Shown piece after piece: positions 16,947 through 25,171 of a stretch of DNA of 64,000 nucleotides. Source of the DNA: Thermococcus litoralis DSM 5473 (GTDB lineage Archaea; Methanobacteriota_B; Thermococci; Thermococcales; Thermococcaceae). The DNA lies in the NCBI RefSeq assembly GCF_000246985.2, contig NC_022084.1:682701-746700 (forward strand), in the 5' to 3' direction. Made by a program: the position numbers and the translations under genes. Every line of letters begins with the position of its first letter. Within the stretch, counting starts at the first letter, position 1. The notes below the pieces were generated by a model. That model did not search any database. It saw only the letters and a program-made list of their open reading frames with translations, and was not told where the DNA came from.

Positions 16947-17923
16947 GCTCTCTTACTTTTTATTATTACACCGAGAGCTGTTCCGAGGGTAATCCCTACC
17001 ACGAGGGCAAGAAGGATATACGTTGTGTTGAGGTTTGTTTGCTGGAATGTCTGCCCTTGCTCCGGAGCACAGCTTCTAAATGCGGATGCTATATTGGCAG
17101 AATTTTGGGCTAAAACTTCGGTATAATTTCTCCCGCTCCACATAACCGAAACTTTGACCGCTGGGACTCCTGTTCTTTTTGAAAGCTCAAGGGCAGCACT
17201 TTTCAAAGGTTCTGGGGATTCCTCCGAGTAAACTATTACATCAACTGTTTTTGCAACAGTAAGGAGCTCATCCACACTCTTAGCTGGGACTTCTTCTTCA
17301 GGTTTTATAGAGTCAACCCCTATAATTCCCATCCACTCCAAAGTGTACTGTTGAGAGGGGAGCTCTATCAATGCCTTCTTCCCTTCCAAGCCTAATTTTT
17401 GATATGCCAAGACAATCCCTTCGAGTTTTGCCTCAAACTCTGAAAACCGAGAATCTAGGGAAGTGTATGCAGGGGAGTTAGCTAAAGCATCCTTTACGGC
17501 TTCAGCTATGGCAAGGACATTGTAGGGGTCAAGCCAAATACCGTGGGGATTGTACTTGTTGTTGTACCACCTTTCAGGAAGATAGCGAAAGCCGTATCTC
17601 TGATAATCCTCTATCCCAAGAACCTTACCTTTCAAGATGCCTTCTCGCTTGAGCTCCTCTATTTTTTCTTCAGCTGGCAAGTGACCAATTGTAACTATAA
17701 CATCTGCCCTTTGAATCTCTTTAATCTGCTCCGGTGTAAGCTGGTATTGATGAGGATCAACGCCAAGGGGAACCAGATATTCCACCTGAACGGTATCTCC
17801 AAATGCCTCCCTAAGTATCTCCGCTATTGGGGCTATGCTCGTGACCACTAAAGGCTTCTCCTGAGCGGTAGTTAATGGAGCTAGAAGAAGGATAAGTACA
17901 AACAGTAACACCATTCTCTTCAT
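16931..17923 (-). CDS. Metal ABC transporter substrate-binding protein (ZnuA-like), membrane-anchored
   Basis: A 330-residue protein with an N-terminal signal peptide ending LTTAQ, a cluster A-I fold (VVTSIAPIAEILREAFGD, VPLGVDPHQYQLTPEQIKEIQRADVIV) and a C-terminal transmembrane helix, so it is held at the outer membrane face by a tail anchor rather than a lipid. His in VDPHQY and NPHGIWLDP are the expected metal ligands. Family members bind zinc, manganese or iron. No cognate ATPase or permease is adjacent; an orphan receptor or a distant partner is implied. TATA-like sequence lies in 17940-17985, shared with the divergent protease gene. Confidence 0.8.
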   Translation of the reverse strand: MKRMVLLFVLILLLAPLTTAQEKPLVVTSIAPIAEILREAFGDTVQVEYLVPLGVDPHQYQLTPEQIKEIQRADVIVTIGHLPAEEKIEELKREGILKGKVLGIEDYQRYGFRYLPERWYNNKYNPHGIWLDPYNVLAIAEAVKDALANSPAYTSLDSRFSEFEAKLEGIVLAYQKLGLEGKKALIELPSQQYTLEWMGIIGVDSIKPEEEVPAKSVDELLTVAKTVDVIVYSEESPEPLKSAALELSKRTGVPAVKVSVMWSGRNYTEVLAQNSANIASAFRSCAPEQGQTFQQTNLNTTYILLALVVGITLGTALGVIIKSKRAHSLL

Positions 17924-18003
17924 TTTAGGTCACCCTAATAGAGTTGGAGCATGGTATTTTAAAGTTTTGCAGAGAGTTTAAATATGTCTAATGAAAAATT
18001 AGT

Positions 18004-19785
18004 ATGATGCCTATGAAGCGCAGGCTCTTGGCACTCCTAATTATTTTTCTCCTGGCTCCAAACGTTAGTGCGTACCAGTTTCAGCGAAATAGTGTTCTAA
18101 TAAAGATAAACCCAAATGAAGAGCTCCTATCCATTGTTTACTACCTTGCATTTGGTCACGATGAGTTCGTCCTCAATAGAGAGGGGTACATCAACGATGT
18201 AAAACAATGGTTTTGGAAATACAGAAACCACAGGGCGGTAGAGATACTTAGGAAATATTTCAAGGATGCAAAAACTGTTCCGGAGAGGGACTATAGGCTA
18301 TTCATCATTGACGCGTACCTTCTGCAGTTCTCAGAGCCACCGGAGATGAAGAGAATCTATATGGGATGGCAGGATCAAGAGCTTGACGAAATAGTGGACG
18401 CCCTGAGGGAGTTTTCCCAAGATACAAACTTCATGGAATTCTTTAGGAGCCATGAGAATTACTACAATGAAGACCTAGAAGTTTATGCTTCTGCCATAAC
18501 TCTACTCCCACCAGATGAGTTCATGGAATCATATATGAACTTGACCAACGTTCGCTTCGAGTTTCATTTTCCATATCTGGTCTGTATTCATGGACACAAC
18601 TTCAGAGAAAAAGTGAATGAGACTGTAATCTATGGCTCCGGAGGAATGCTTCCATTGGTCAGAAGAAACCCTCCCAAAACATACTGGGGCTTTCTTAGAG
18701 CAAGGGATACTATATTTGGACTTCCGCTGAACAGCGTTTATGTGAACAATTCAGAATTTGACAGATTGTGGATTCTGGAGTTTATCTATCACGAGCTTGG
18801 ACACGACCTAACTACAGCCAAGCTCAACGAGTATTACGGGTACAAAGTAAAGCCCCTCAAATACCTTGAAGACACCATAGAGGAGGACATGCCCTACTTG
18901 GCAACCTATGACATACACTTTTGGAGCGATACAGCCATGATATACGAAAGCTTTGCAGATGCCTGGGCGTACTTTGCCCTAAGCGGAATAAACAAAGACT
19001 ATGCCGAGCTTTCCCTTCAGATGGAGAAAGCATGGGGAGAATTTTGGATCGAGGATGTTGTGGAGCTATACAAAAAATATGCCAAGATTGCCGTTGAGAA
19101 TAACAGGCCCTTGGAGGAGTACATCTTTAATATGTTAACGGAGTTAGCCCATATGGTGCCTGAAAGCGAAGCAAAAGCCCTTTATGAAGAAAAAGTACCG
19201 GTAACTCCATTGAGAGCACTGGACGATGGAGTGAAGGAGGGAGAAATAATCATAGTTTACGGCACACAGAATCCTGACAAAAATGGTGTGGATTACGATA
19301 GAGAAACAGCCGAAATCGTTAAATATTATCTCCAGAGGTTCTACTCTCAGTGGATGGGGGAGGTAAAAGTCGAAATAAAGAGCGATATGGAGATAACTAA
19401 GGAAGATTTAGAGAAGGATATGATCCTCATAGGCGGTCCTTTGAGTAATAAAGTTGTTGATCAGCTGGATGAAGACTTCCCCTTAAGGTTTGTGCTCTCA
19501 AACGGAACATGGATTTTGGAGAAAAATGCCGAATTCGAAAACGTCAGAACGTTCTTAATAACGGATCCATACATAAAAGAGATTGAATTCGCCGAAAAAA
19601 CTTACAGCTCACCCTTTACATCCGTAATAATGGCAATAAGAAACCCATATCGGGAAGACAACTACATAATATGGATCGCCGGGGCAGATAGATATGGAAC
19701 AAGAAAATACAAAAATCCAACATACTACCTAGTAAGCTATCAAGTATACGACGGAAGAGTCATTGAAGATGGGTTTTACTCCTGA
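18004..19785 (+). CDS. Secreted zinc metalloprotease-like protein (DUF4932-type)
   Basis: A 593-residue exported protein with signal peptide (LLALLIIFLLAPNVSA). The zinc site is FIYHELGHDL with His263, Glu264, His267; a downstream ESFADAWAYFAL supplies the likely third ligand Glu, as in gluzincins. The N-terminal half matches DUF4932 proteins. The last 180 residues form a separate domain (IIVYGTQNPDKNGVDYDRETAEIV, MILIGGPLSNKVV) resembling domains found in thermococcal surface proteins. Three in-frame ATGs (18004, 18007, 18013) lie just after a TTTAAATATG box, so the mRNA may be nearly leaderless. Proteolytic activity is inferred. Confidence 0.7.
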   Translation: MMPMKRRLLALLIIFLLAPNVSAYQFQRNSVLIKINPNEELLSIVYYLAFGHDEFVLNREGYINDVKQWFWKYRNHRAVEILRKYFKDAKTVPERDYRLFIIDAYLLQFSEPPEMKRIYMGWQDQELDEIVDALREFSQDTNFMEFFRSHENYYNEDLEVYASAITLLPPDEFMESYMNLTNVRFEFHFPYLVCIHGHNFREKVNETVIYGSGGMLPLVRRNPPKTYWGFLRARDTIFGLPLNSVYVNNSEFDRLWILEFIYHELGHDLTTAKLNEYYGYKVKPLKYLEDTIEEDMPYLATYDIHFWSDTAMIYESFADAWAYFALSGINKDYAELSLQMEKAWGEFWIEDVVELYKKYAKIAVENNRPLEEYIFNMLTELAHMVPESEAKALYEEKVPVTPLRALDDGVKEGEIIIVYGTQNPDKNGVDYDRETAEIVKYYLQRFYSQWMGEVKVEIKSDMEITKEDLEKDMILIGGPLSNKVVDQLDEDFPLRFVLSNGTWILEKNAEFENVRTFLITDPYIKEIEFAEKTYSSPFTSVIMAIRNPYREDNYIIWIAGADRYGTRKYKNPTYYLVSYQVYDGRVIEDGFYS

Positions 19786-20069
19786 TGCCCGTTGCTCTTT
19801 CCATTCTTTATATAGGGCTTGCCTATTGCTATGCTGAAGCCTTTAAATGAATCATCCTTCCGATGGAACTCTATAGCCAACGGCAAATTATTATCCTCGT
19901 TTATCACGATTCTAACGATTCTAGCACGCGAATGGTCATTTAAATATTCTTCTTTCAGCTCGTCATAATGTTCTAGGGCCTCGTTTATAACGTCCTCGTG
20001 CATATCGTAAATTTCTCTAGAGTAGTTGCTGTGCTCCCTTATTGATTTTATCATATCCTCCTTATCCAA
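19776..20069 (-). CDS. Small conserved protein of unknown function
   Basis: A 97-residue acidic protein: an N-terminal helical part rich in Asp, Glu and His, then RARIVRIVINEDNNLPLAIEFHRKDDSFKGFSIAIG, a likely beta sheet. The start is either TTG (20069) with GGTTGTGAT upstream, or ATG (20054) with GGAGG only two bases upstream; the first has the better spacing. The last ten bases overlap the convergent protease gene; 12 bases separate it from the phosphoribosyltransferase gene upstream, so they are co-transcribed. Confidence 0.55.
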   Translation of the reverse strand: MDKEDMIKSIREHSNYSREIYDMHEDVINEALEHYDELKEEYLNDHSRARIVRIVINEDNNLPLAIEFHRKDDSFKGFSIAIGKPYIKNGKSNGHQE

Positions 20070-20081
20070 GATATCACAACC

Positions 20082-20729
20082 TTAAGCTTTGCGCCAAGAT
20101 TGCCCATCCCATTTAAATATTTTTCTCATCTGGGCAAATTTTAAAGCCTCCTCAAGCTTCTCCTTCGGAACCTCCATACCATGGAGCTCTTTAAACAGCT
20201 CAATTATTTCATCCGAAGTAAGGGCATCCTTCTCCTCAAACAGGTTGTTTACGAGGTTTATCATATCCTCAACAAAGTTCCACGGAAAGACTATCCATGC
20301 CCAATCAATCTCCTCTCCAAAGTAATCTGGCCTAAACTTTGAGGTTTTTATCGTCAAAAGAGTTGCAACTTTTATTTCAGCTGGATTTTTGCTCTCGACG
20401 TAGTTCTTTGCCAAGGTTAAGCTTTCTCCAGTATCCGCTATGTCATCAACTATCAGGACTTTCTTGCCCCCAAAATTGTATTGCGTGCCGTACTTGAGTT
20501 TGGCTTTTCCGTCTGGAGTTGCCGTAACTCCCCAATGCTCCACTTTAACGCTCACGAGATCTTTAACTCCCAAATAGTCGCAGTAAAGCCTTGCCGCAAC
20601 CCAGCCGCCTCTTGCAAGGCCCACAACAACATCCGGCATCCAGCCTTCTTCAAGAACTTTAATTGCTCCTTCTTTAGCCCACTTCTCTATGTCGTCCCAA
20701 GAAGCCAAGTATGCTGGAAACTTCTTCAT
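20082..20729 (-). CDS. Phosphoribosyltransferase (purine salvage type)
   Basis: A 215-residue protein with a type I PRTase core: VGLARGGWVAARLYCDYLG and the PRPP-binding motif KVLIVDDIADTGESLTLAKNY, plus a C-terminal extension of about 80 helical residues. Such archaeal proteins act on hypoxanthine, guanine or xanthine; the base cannot be assigned. The ATG at 20729 has GGGAAATC upstream, and a TATA-like CTTAAATATTCC at 20758-20770 lies beyond it, so the longer frame starting at 20792 is excluded. Confidence 0.8.
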   Translation of the reverse strand: MKKFPAYLASWDDIEKWAKEGAIKVLEEGWMPDVVVGLARGGWVAARLYCDYLGVKDLVSVKVEHWGVTATPDGKAKLKYGTQYNFGGKKVLIVDDIADTGESLTLAKNYVESKNPAEIKVATLLTIKTSKFRPDYFGEEIDWAWIVFPWNFVEDMINLVNNLFEEKDALTSDEIIELFKELHGMEVPKEKLEEALKFAQMRKIFKWDGQSWRKA

Positions 20730-20778
20730 GATTTCCCTTAATGACGTTAATAAACAAGGAATATTTAAGCTTTTCCCG

Positions 20779-21104
20779 AAGAAGACATACATCTACACTA
20801 TCTCCAAATGGAAGTGGAAGGTCGTCGAAGTTGTCACCCAGATAAAAGACTTCAAAGTAGCAAGGAGCTAATGGAAGACCCGGAGATGAAGAGGCACGGC
20901 AAAAGAGTGAGCAAGCTCATACAGCGCCTCATAAAGAAGAGGGCCTTCGAAATAAAGAGGATCAACGAGGAGAAAGCCTTAGAGGAGGCGAAGAACTTCA
21001 TGGAGAAAGAGCTCGACATCGAGATAGCCATCAACCCCGAGGAGGACAAGGGCGGAAAGAAGAGGCAAGCTATGCCGCTGAAGCCTGCGGTGTTTGTGGA
21101 GTGA
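20779..21104 (+). pseudogene. leuS: Relic of the 3' end of a leucyl-tRNA synthetase gene
   Basis: Two adjoining frames encode the C-terminal 108 or so residues of an archaeal LeuRS: TYIYTISKWKWKVVEVV then, after a frame change near 20866-20871, LMEDPEMKRHGKRVSKLIQ and the typical last residues MPLKPAVFVE. The first frame ends in TAA at 20869-20871. There is no catalytic domain (no HIGH or KMSKS), no start codon with a ribosome site, and the fragment begins immediately behind the phosphoribosyltransferase promoter. It is a partial copy left by recombination; the functional gene must lie elsewhere. Confidence 0.75.
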
Positions 21105-21120
21105 GGGGTTTCCCTTTACT

Positions 21121-21639
21121 TTATTCCCTCCGCTCCAGCGATGTCAGCTCACACCCCTCCTCCCGACAGTTAAGGGCCATGTCAACTCTCTCATGGTGGG
21201 GGATCGCTACTCCTATCCACCAAACATCTAAAATGGTGATATCAAGCTTTATTTCCAATTCTCCCCTTGAATCAGGTAATATTTTCAAGATCAAGTCCCC
21301 GCCTGCACTCTCGAACCGGATGTCTGGGTCAGAAGACGAAAACCCCACCTTTATCCCCCTGCTGACAGGCAGTTTCTCAAGGACACTGAACCGGCAGGAA
21401 AGGTAGCGGTATCCGACTGCATCTCTTGTTGAGTTCCAGCACGAAAAGAGGGCGCGATAGGTTTTCCCTCCTAGTTCAACATGTTTGCCAAATTCCTGTC
21501 CGGGTGTCGAATCTACTGCCGGTGCTACCAGCGAGGTTGAAGGTATGAGTAGATTGAAGAGTATGCAGTATATGAAATAAAGGGCAAGGAGCTCCCTATG
21601 GTTTCGCCTTAACCAACGTGCTAATGATGCCAATTGCAT
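21121..21639 (-). CDS. Anchored extracytoplasmic protein of unknown function
   Basis: About 172 residues: a basic N-terminus (LARWLRRNHREL), one hydrophobic helix LLALYFIYCILFNLLI, then a beta-rich outer domain with cysteines (FSCWNST, LSCRFS, NCREEGCEL) that could pair. GGGTGAT precedes a cluster of possible starts (ATG 21639 or TTG 21633). It is the third gene of a minus-strand cluster behind a secreted-peptide precursor and a 52-residue membrane protein. No family recognised; a role in processing or immunity of the secreted peptide is inference from position. Confidence 0.55.
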   Translation of the reverse strand: MQLASLARWLRRNHRELLALYFIYCILFNLLIPSTSLVAPAVDSTPGQEFGKHVELGGKTYRALFSCWNSTRDAVGYRYLSCRFSVLEKLPVSRGIKVGFSSSDPDIRFESAGGDLILKILPDSRGELEIKLDITILDVWWIGVAIPHHERVDMALNCREEGCELTSLERRE

Positions 21640-21661
21640 CACCCTAAGGTACTTTCTAGTC

Positions 21662-21820
21662 TCATCTACCGAGCAACCACACTAAGATGAATGCTACTAC
21701 CCCTATCTCCCATAGAGTGTCTAAAGGCAATTGGTGGTCTTTGTACTTTGTATGTTTAAGAACGAACACTATCAATATGTAAAAAAAGATTAAAAAATCT
21801 ATCACCATCGAACGATTCAT
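21662..21820 (-). CDS. Small two-helix membrane protein (candidate immunity protein)
   Basis: A 52-residue open frame read directly from the minus strand: ATG at 21818-21820, TGA at 21662-21664. It consists of a hydrophobic helix (MVIDFLIFFYILIVFVL), a short polar loop with KHTKYKDHQ, and a second helix (VVAFILVWLLG). GGGGG stands about ten bases before the ATG. It starts 16 bases after the stop of the secreted-peptide precursor gene and ends 22 bases before the next gene, so it is translated from the same message. Size, topology and position match immunity proteins of bacteriocin operons; that role is inferred. Confidence 0.5.
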   Translation of the reverse strand: MNRSMVIDFLIFFYILIVFVLKHTKYKDHQLPLDTLWEIGVVAFILVWLLGR

Positions 21821-21836
21821 TGTGTGGTACCCCCAA

Positions 21837-22658
21837 CTAATTGTGCCAGATTATAGTTGGACCCCCTAGTATTTGTTCTATGTAAATGCCCTTGTTGCCT
21901 CCCATATCATCAACTACTTTAATGTATGCACCAGCCAATATGAGCACTTCGGCTATTCCTTCTAGGGTGCTTTTCGCGATAGTGATCCCAAGTCTTTCCA
22001 AAGATGAGATAAGTGCTGCCCTTCCCACCTTTGTTCCTCCTCCTGCTATCCCAACCCCATGAAGTCCAAGAGCTTCTGAGTTTCATGCTTGTTCAACGTG
22101 AGTTTCCAGCCCCACCAGTGGTGTTCCCAGTGCCACTGTGGAGTGAATCCCTTAATTTCATTGGGTTCCTCAAGCACAGTCTCGGGGCCATAGTTAGTAA
22201 GTTGGTACATAACAACGTTGTCAGTTATCTGCTTAAGGTTATTGATGGCTGTGGTGTTGTAGTACTCATAATGCACTCGTCCATTTTCTAAAGTTTCCAC
22301 AGTGATCTGATCAGATGTGCTATTAACGAGTAGCGCCATGTCCAACAAGCCGTCTTTGTATGTTCCAACGATAGTTCCTTTTGTTGTCTCGATGAAAAAC
22401 ACATATTTTCCATTGCTTTTAACCCCCTGATACTGACTTGATAGAAGCTTTTTGTACCCCGAACTTTTTGAGATCTTTCTGAGCAATAGATAGAACGAAG
22501 GTTTTTTCCTGTGGATTCAGGTCATGGAGATTCAGAAATACTGGACCCATTCCCATTGTTTTAGTGCTGGGCGCAGTAGCACTTGCGCTTCCAGCCGTTA
22601 CTCCAACCATCAGCAGTCCAAGCAGGACTACAAACAAGGGTTTCCACTTCAGGGACAA
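21837..22658 (-). pseudogene. Secreted peptide precursor, bacteriocin-like, split by two compensating frameshifts
   Basis: Three collinear pieces join into one protein of about 270 residues. Piece one (22658-22425) has a signal peptide (LFVVLLGLLMVGVTAGSASA). Piece two (about 22430-22046) continues with KSNGKYVFFIETTKG to HHWWGWKLTLNKHETQKLL. Piece three (about 22060-21837) gives GGGTKVGRAALISSLE and ends VVDDMGGNKGIYIEQI. Pieces one and three share a frame; the middle is shifted, at a G5 tract (22427-22431 region) and at a G4/G3 tract (22047-22060). The WGW...LLD...small-residue helix...GGNKGIYI ending recalls secreted bacteriocin-like proteins with an N-terminal pro-domain (as in halocin C8 precursors). 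Piece three also has its own GTG start with GGAGGAGG upstream (22028), so it could be made alone as a 63-residue peptide. Confidence 0.5.
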
Positions 22659-22700
22659 GCCTCCTTACAGTTGTTTGCACTACATTTTACGGTAGACACT

Positions 22701-22708
22701 TTTATAAG
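22701..22708 (-). promoter_or_regulatory. TATA box of the secreted-peptide gene cluster
   Basis: CTTATAAA on the minus strand, about 43 bases before the TTG at 22658, with GGAGG in between. The 250 bases between this box and the divergent methyltransferase gene hold nothing else I can support apart from that gene's own TATA box (CTTATAAAAC, about 22897-22906). Confidence 0.5.
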
Positions 22709-22957
22709 TTTTACCATTCAAAGTTTTTAACATGGCTATGTCAATGGTAATTTTATTAATACCCCAAATTTCGACTTCTCTGGGAAGATAAGCCATGAGT
22801 AAAAGTGTTGCATGGGGATGTAAGTGAGCCGTAGAGACTTATCTTTTTGAGAAAATCCCAAAGTTTTGCCTCCGCCATTAATTCAACACTGCCTTATAAA
22901 ACTTTTTCTCCAAGAACGCTTTAAGTATAGGTACTTTAGTTTTCTCTGGTGTTCTCC

Positions 22958-23779
22958 ATGCCTGCCAACGAAGAAAAGTTCAAAGAAGAGATTCTTTCCA
23001 AAATCCCACCCCGGAACGAGCCGTCTTTGCCTCCCGACTGGCTTAGCCTTGAAATGCTCGAACGCTTCCGCGTACTCAGGTTCGCGTCCCTGGAAGAGGG
23101 CATGAACGTCCTCGAAATCGGCTGTGGCGCCCATGCAATAACAACAGTTCCGCTCGCTTACCTCGTTGGTGAGACCGGCAGAGTAGTTGCCGTGGATAAA
23201 GCCCGCTGGCGCTTCTTCGAAGAAATAACGTCTGCCGCGGGGCTGAAGCACAGGATACTCCCCATAAAACTCGACGCAAAAGAACTGCCCTTTCCCTTTA
23301 AAGCGTTTGACCTGGCCGTTCTCGTTCACGGCATCAGAAGTCTGAAAAACGAGGAAACCATCGTAAAGGTCATATCTGAGATGCTCCGAATTTCCGAGAG
23401 GATTTTCATAGCCGAGAGCCTCCCAATAGCAAACAACGAACGCCAGAGGGCACACCTTGAGCTGTACAACCTGAGGCAGGAAATTTTCGAGGCTTTGTTC
23501 GGTGAGAAGGATGACCTGCACTACTTCCCGCTGGAAAAGCTGGAGGAGTTTGTGGAGCGCGCCGGAGGAAGGATCGTTGATAGTGGAACCTTTGAGCCCA
23601 ACCTGCCGCACTACCTCGCATACATACCGCGGGAGTACTTGGGGCAGATAAAAGACGAGAAAAAGCGCTCTGAACTCCTGAAGCGATGGGATAAAGCCTA
23701 TGAAAAGTGGAAGAACGGAGCCGAGCACCCTCCAGTAGGATGGCTGGTTGCCGAAAGCGATGCCCACCGAAAACCTTAA
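22958..23779 (+). CDS. SAM-dependent methyltransferase, class I
   Basis: A 273-residue methyltransferase. Motif I is GMNVLEIGCGAHAITTVPLAYLVG, motif II VVAVDKARWRFFEE, and a motif IV-like FDLAVLVHGIRSLKNEE follows. The C-terminal 90 residues are an additional helical part. Substrate unknown. The ATG at 22958 follows GGTG. Codon use is markedly rich in GC relative to the preceding cluster and like that of the DUF234 ATPase gene 24 bases downstream, so these two may have arrived together. Confidence 0.8.
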   Translation: MPANEEKFKEEILSKIPPRNEPSLPPDWLSLEMLERFRVLRFASLEEGMNVLEIGCGAHAITTVPLAYLVGETGRVVAVDKARWRFFEEITSAAGLKHRILPIKLDAKELPFPFKAFDLAVLVHGIRSLKNEETIVKVISEMLRISERIFIAESLPIANNERQRAHLELYNLRQEIFEALFGEKDDLHYFPLEKLEEFVERAGGRIVDSGTFEPNLPHYLAYIPREYLGQIKDEKKRSELLKRWDKAYEKWKNGAEHPPVGWLVAESDAHRKP

Positions 23780-23814
23780 ATTAATAACGCGATATTAAAT
23801 ACTATGATATTAAA
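23774..23814 (+). promoter_or_regulatory. Tandem dyads overlapping the start of the second DUF234 ATPase gene
   Basis: TTAATA-ACGCGA-TATTAA (23781-23798) is followed 15 bp later by a second copy of GATATTAAA (23791-23799 and 23806-23814), the latter inside the coding sequence just after ATG. The two 19-base units match at 14 positions. The layout and the 15-bp offset are the same as at 6249-6279 although the sequences differ. Confidence 0.6.
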
Positions 23815-25171
23815 ATTCATCGACCGGGAGGAGGAACTCCATGCACTTGAGGAGCTTTACGCCCAGGATAAAGCCCACCTCGTCCTTATCTACGGCAGGA
23901 GAAGGGTGGGAAAGACCGAGCTCGTGAAGCAGTTCATAGATGGGAAGAAGGCCTTCTACTTCTTAGCTAAAAAAGAGCCAATGGAGCTTGAGCTGGATAG
24001 GCTCGTAAGGGCCTTCAACAGGAAGTTCAACGTCTTCATCGAGGCTGAGAACCTTGAAGAGTTCTTTGAGAGAGTAAAAGAATTCGGAAAGATAGCCTTC
24101 GTAATAGACGAGTTCCCCTACTGGGTTGAGGAAGATAAAGGGATTCCCTCGACATTCCAGTACATCTGGGATGAAGTGCTGAAGGACTCAAAGGTTTTCC
24201 TCATTCTGCTCGGCTCCTCGATATCGACGATGGAGAGCCTCATGAGTTACAAGAACCCGCTCTACGGCAGGAGGACTGGTCAGATAAAGCTCCGCCCCCT
24301 TGAATTCTTCCACCTGAGGGAGGCTTTCCCCCGCTACAGCTGGGAGGAGCTCGTTAAGGTCTATGGAAATATAGACGGAATTCCAGCTTACTTCCAGTAC
24401 TTCGATGACTCCCTTCCAGTGGAGAAAAATATCGAGAACAACTTCTACAATAAAGTGAGCGTCCTCTATGAAGACGCCGAGAGGTTGCTGAAAGACGAGC
24501 TGAGGGAACCGATTACGTACCTCAACATCCTGAAGGCCATAAACGACGGAAAGACGAAGCTCAAGGAGATAGCTAATGAGACGAGGGTCGCCGTGACGAA
24601 CCTCCCAAAGTACCTCAAAGTCCTCCAGACCCTCGACCTCGTGAAGAAGGAGTATCCGATAAACCAGAGAAAGCGCGGGCGCGGCGTTTACAGGGTGAAA
24701 GACTTTTACTACCGCTTCTGGCTCCGCTTTGTCTACCCCTACCGCGATGACATAGAGATTGGAGCAATAAGCTTCGAGGACTTTCAGAGCGACTTCAACC
24801 GCTACCTCGGCGAGGTCTTCGAGAGCGTTGCCGGACAGTTCCTGATTAGGACGAACCGTCTCGGAAAGCTGCCCTTCAGGTTCACGAAGCTTGGAAGATG
24901 GTGGCACAAGGGGGAGGAGATTGACTTGGTTGCCCTCAACAGCATCACAGGAGAAGCGGGCTTTTTCGAGACCAAGTGGAAGAACTTGAGCGAAAGGGAA
25001 GCGAGGGGAATTCTGAAAGACCTTAAAAGAAAAGCAGGGCTCACAGGAATACCGGGGAGCTACTTCGGACTGATTGGGAAGAGGATAGAAGGAAAAGAGA
25101 ACCTTAGAGAGGAAGGCTACCTCGTCTTTGACCTCGAGGATTTCAACGAAGTTAGAGAGAAAGAGAGCTGA
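23804..25171 (+). CDS. ATPase with C-terminal DUF234 (PD-(D/E)XK nuclease-like) domain, second copy
   Basis: A 455-residue paralogue of the gene at 6283. Walker A GRRRVGKTELVKQF near 30-43, Walker B VIDEFPYWVEE near 105, winged helix TKLKEIANETRVAVTNLPKYLKVLQTLDLV near 245-275, and C-terminal RWWHKGEEIDLVALN with FFETKWKNLSEREARGILKDL; here the nuclease-like motif is ETK. Stretches near both ends are very similar between the two copies, while the middles differ, as expected of diverged specificities. The stop abuts the convergent M20 peptidase stop with no gap. Confidence 0.85.
   Translation: MILKFIDREEELHALEELYAQDKAHLVLIYGRRRVGKTELVKQFIDGKKAFYFLAKKEPMELELDRLVRAFNRKFNVFIEAENLEEFFERVKEFGKIAFVIDEFPYWVEEDKGIPSTFQYIWDEVLKDSKVFLILLGSSISTMESLMSYKNPLYGRRTGQIKLRPLEFFHLREAFPRYSWEELVKVYGNIDGIPAYFQYFDDSLPVEKNIENNFYNKVSVLYEDAERLLKDELREPITYLNILKAINDGKTKLKEIANETRVAVTNLPKYLKVLQTLDLVKKEYPINQRKRGRGVYRVKDFYYRFWLRFVYPYRDDIEIGAISFEDFQSDFNRYLGEVFESVAGQFLIRTNRLGKLPFRFTKLGRWWHKGEEIDLVALNSITGEAGFFETKWKNLSEREARGILKDLKRKAGLTGIPGSYFGLIGKRIEGKENLREEGYLVFDLEDFNEVREKES

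Noticed and set aside
20808-21104. 98-residue gene read as a new protein
   Set aside because: The sequence is the tail of leucyl-tRNA synthetase; the apparent ATG start is within the relic.
21643-21661. Terminator or further gene between the 52-residue frame and the anchored protein
   Set aside because: Only 22 bases are available and no T run is seen, so the genes are taken as one transcript.
22883-23767. 294-residue minus-strand frame opposite the methyltransferase
   Set aside because: The plus strand has clear SAM motifs and a ribosome site; the minus frame arises from GC-rich codon bias.
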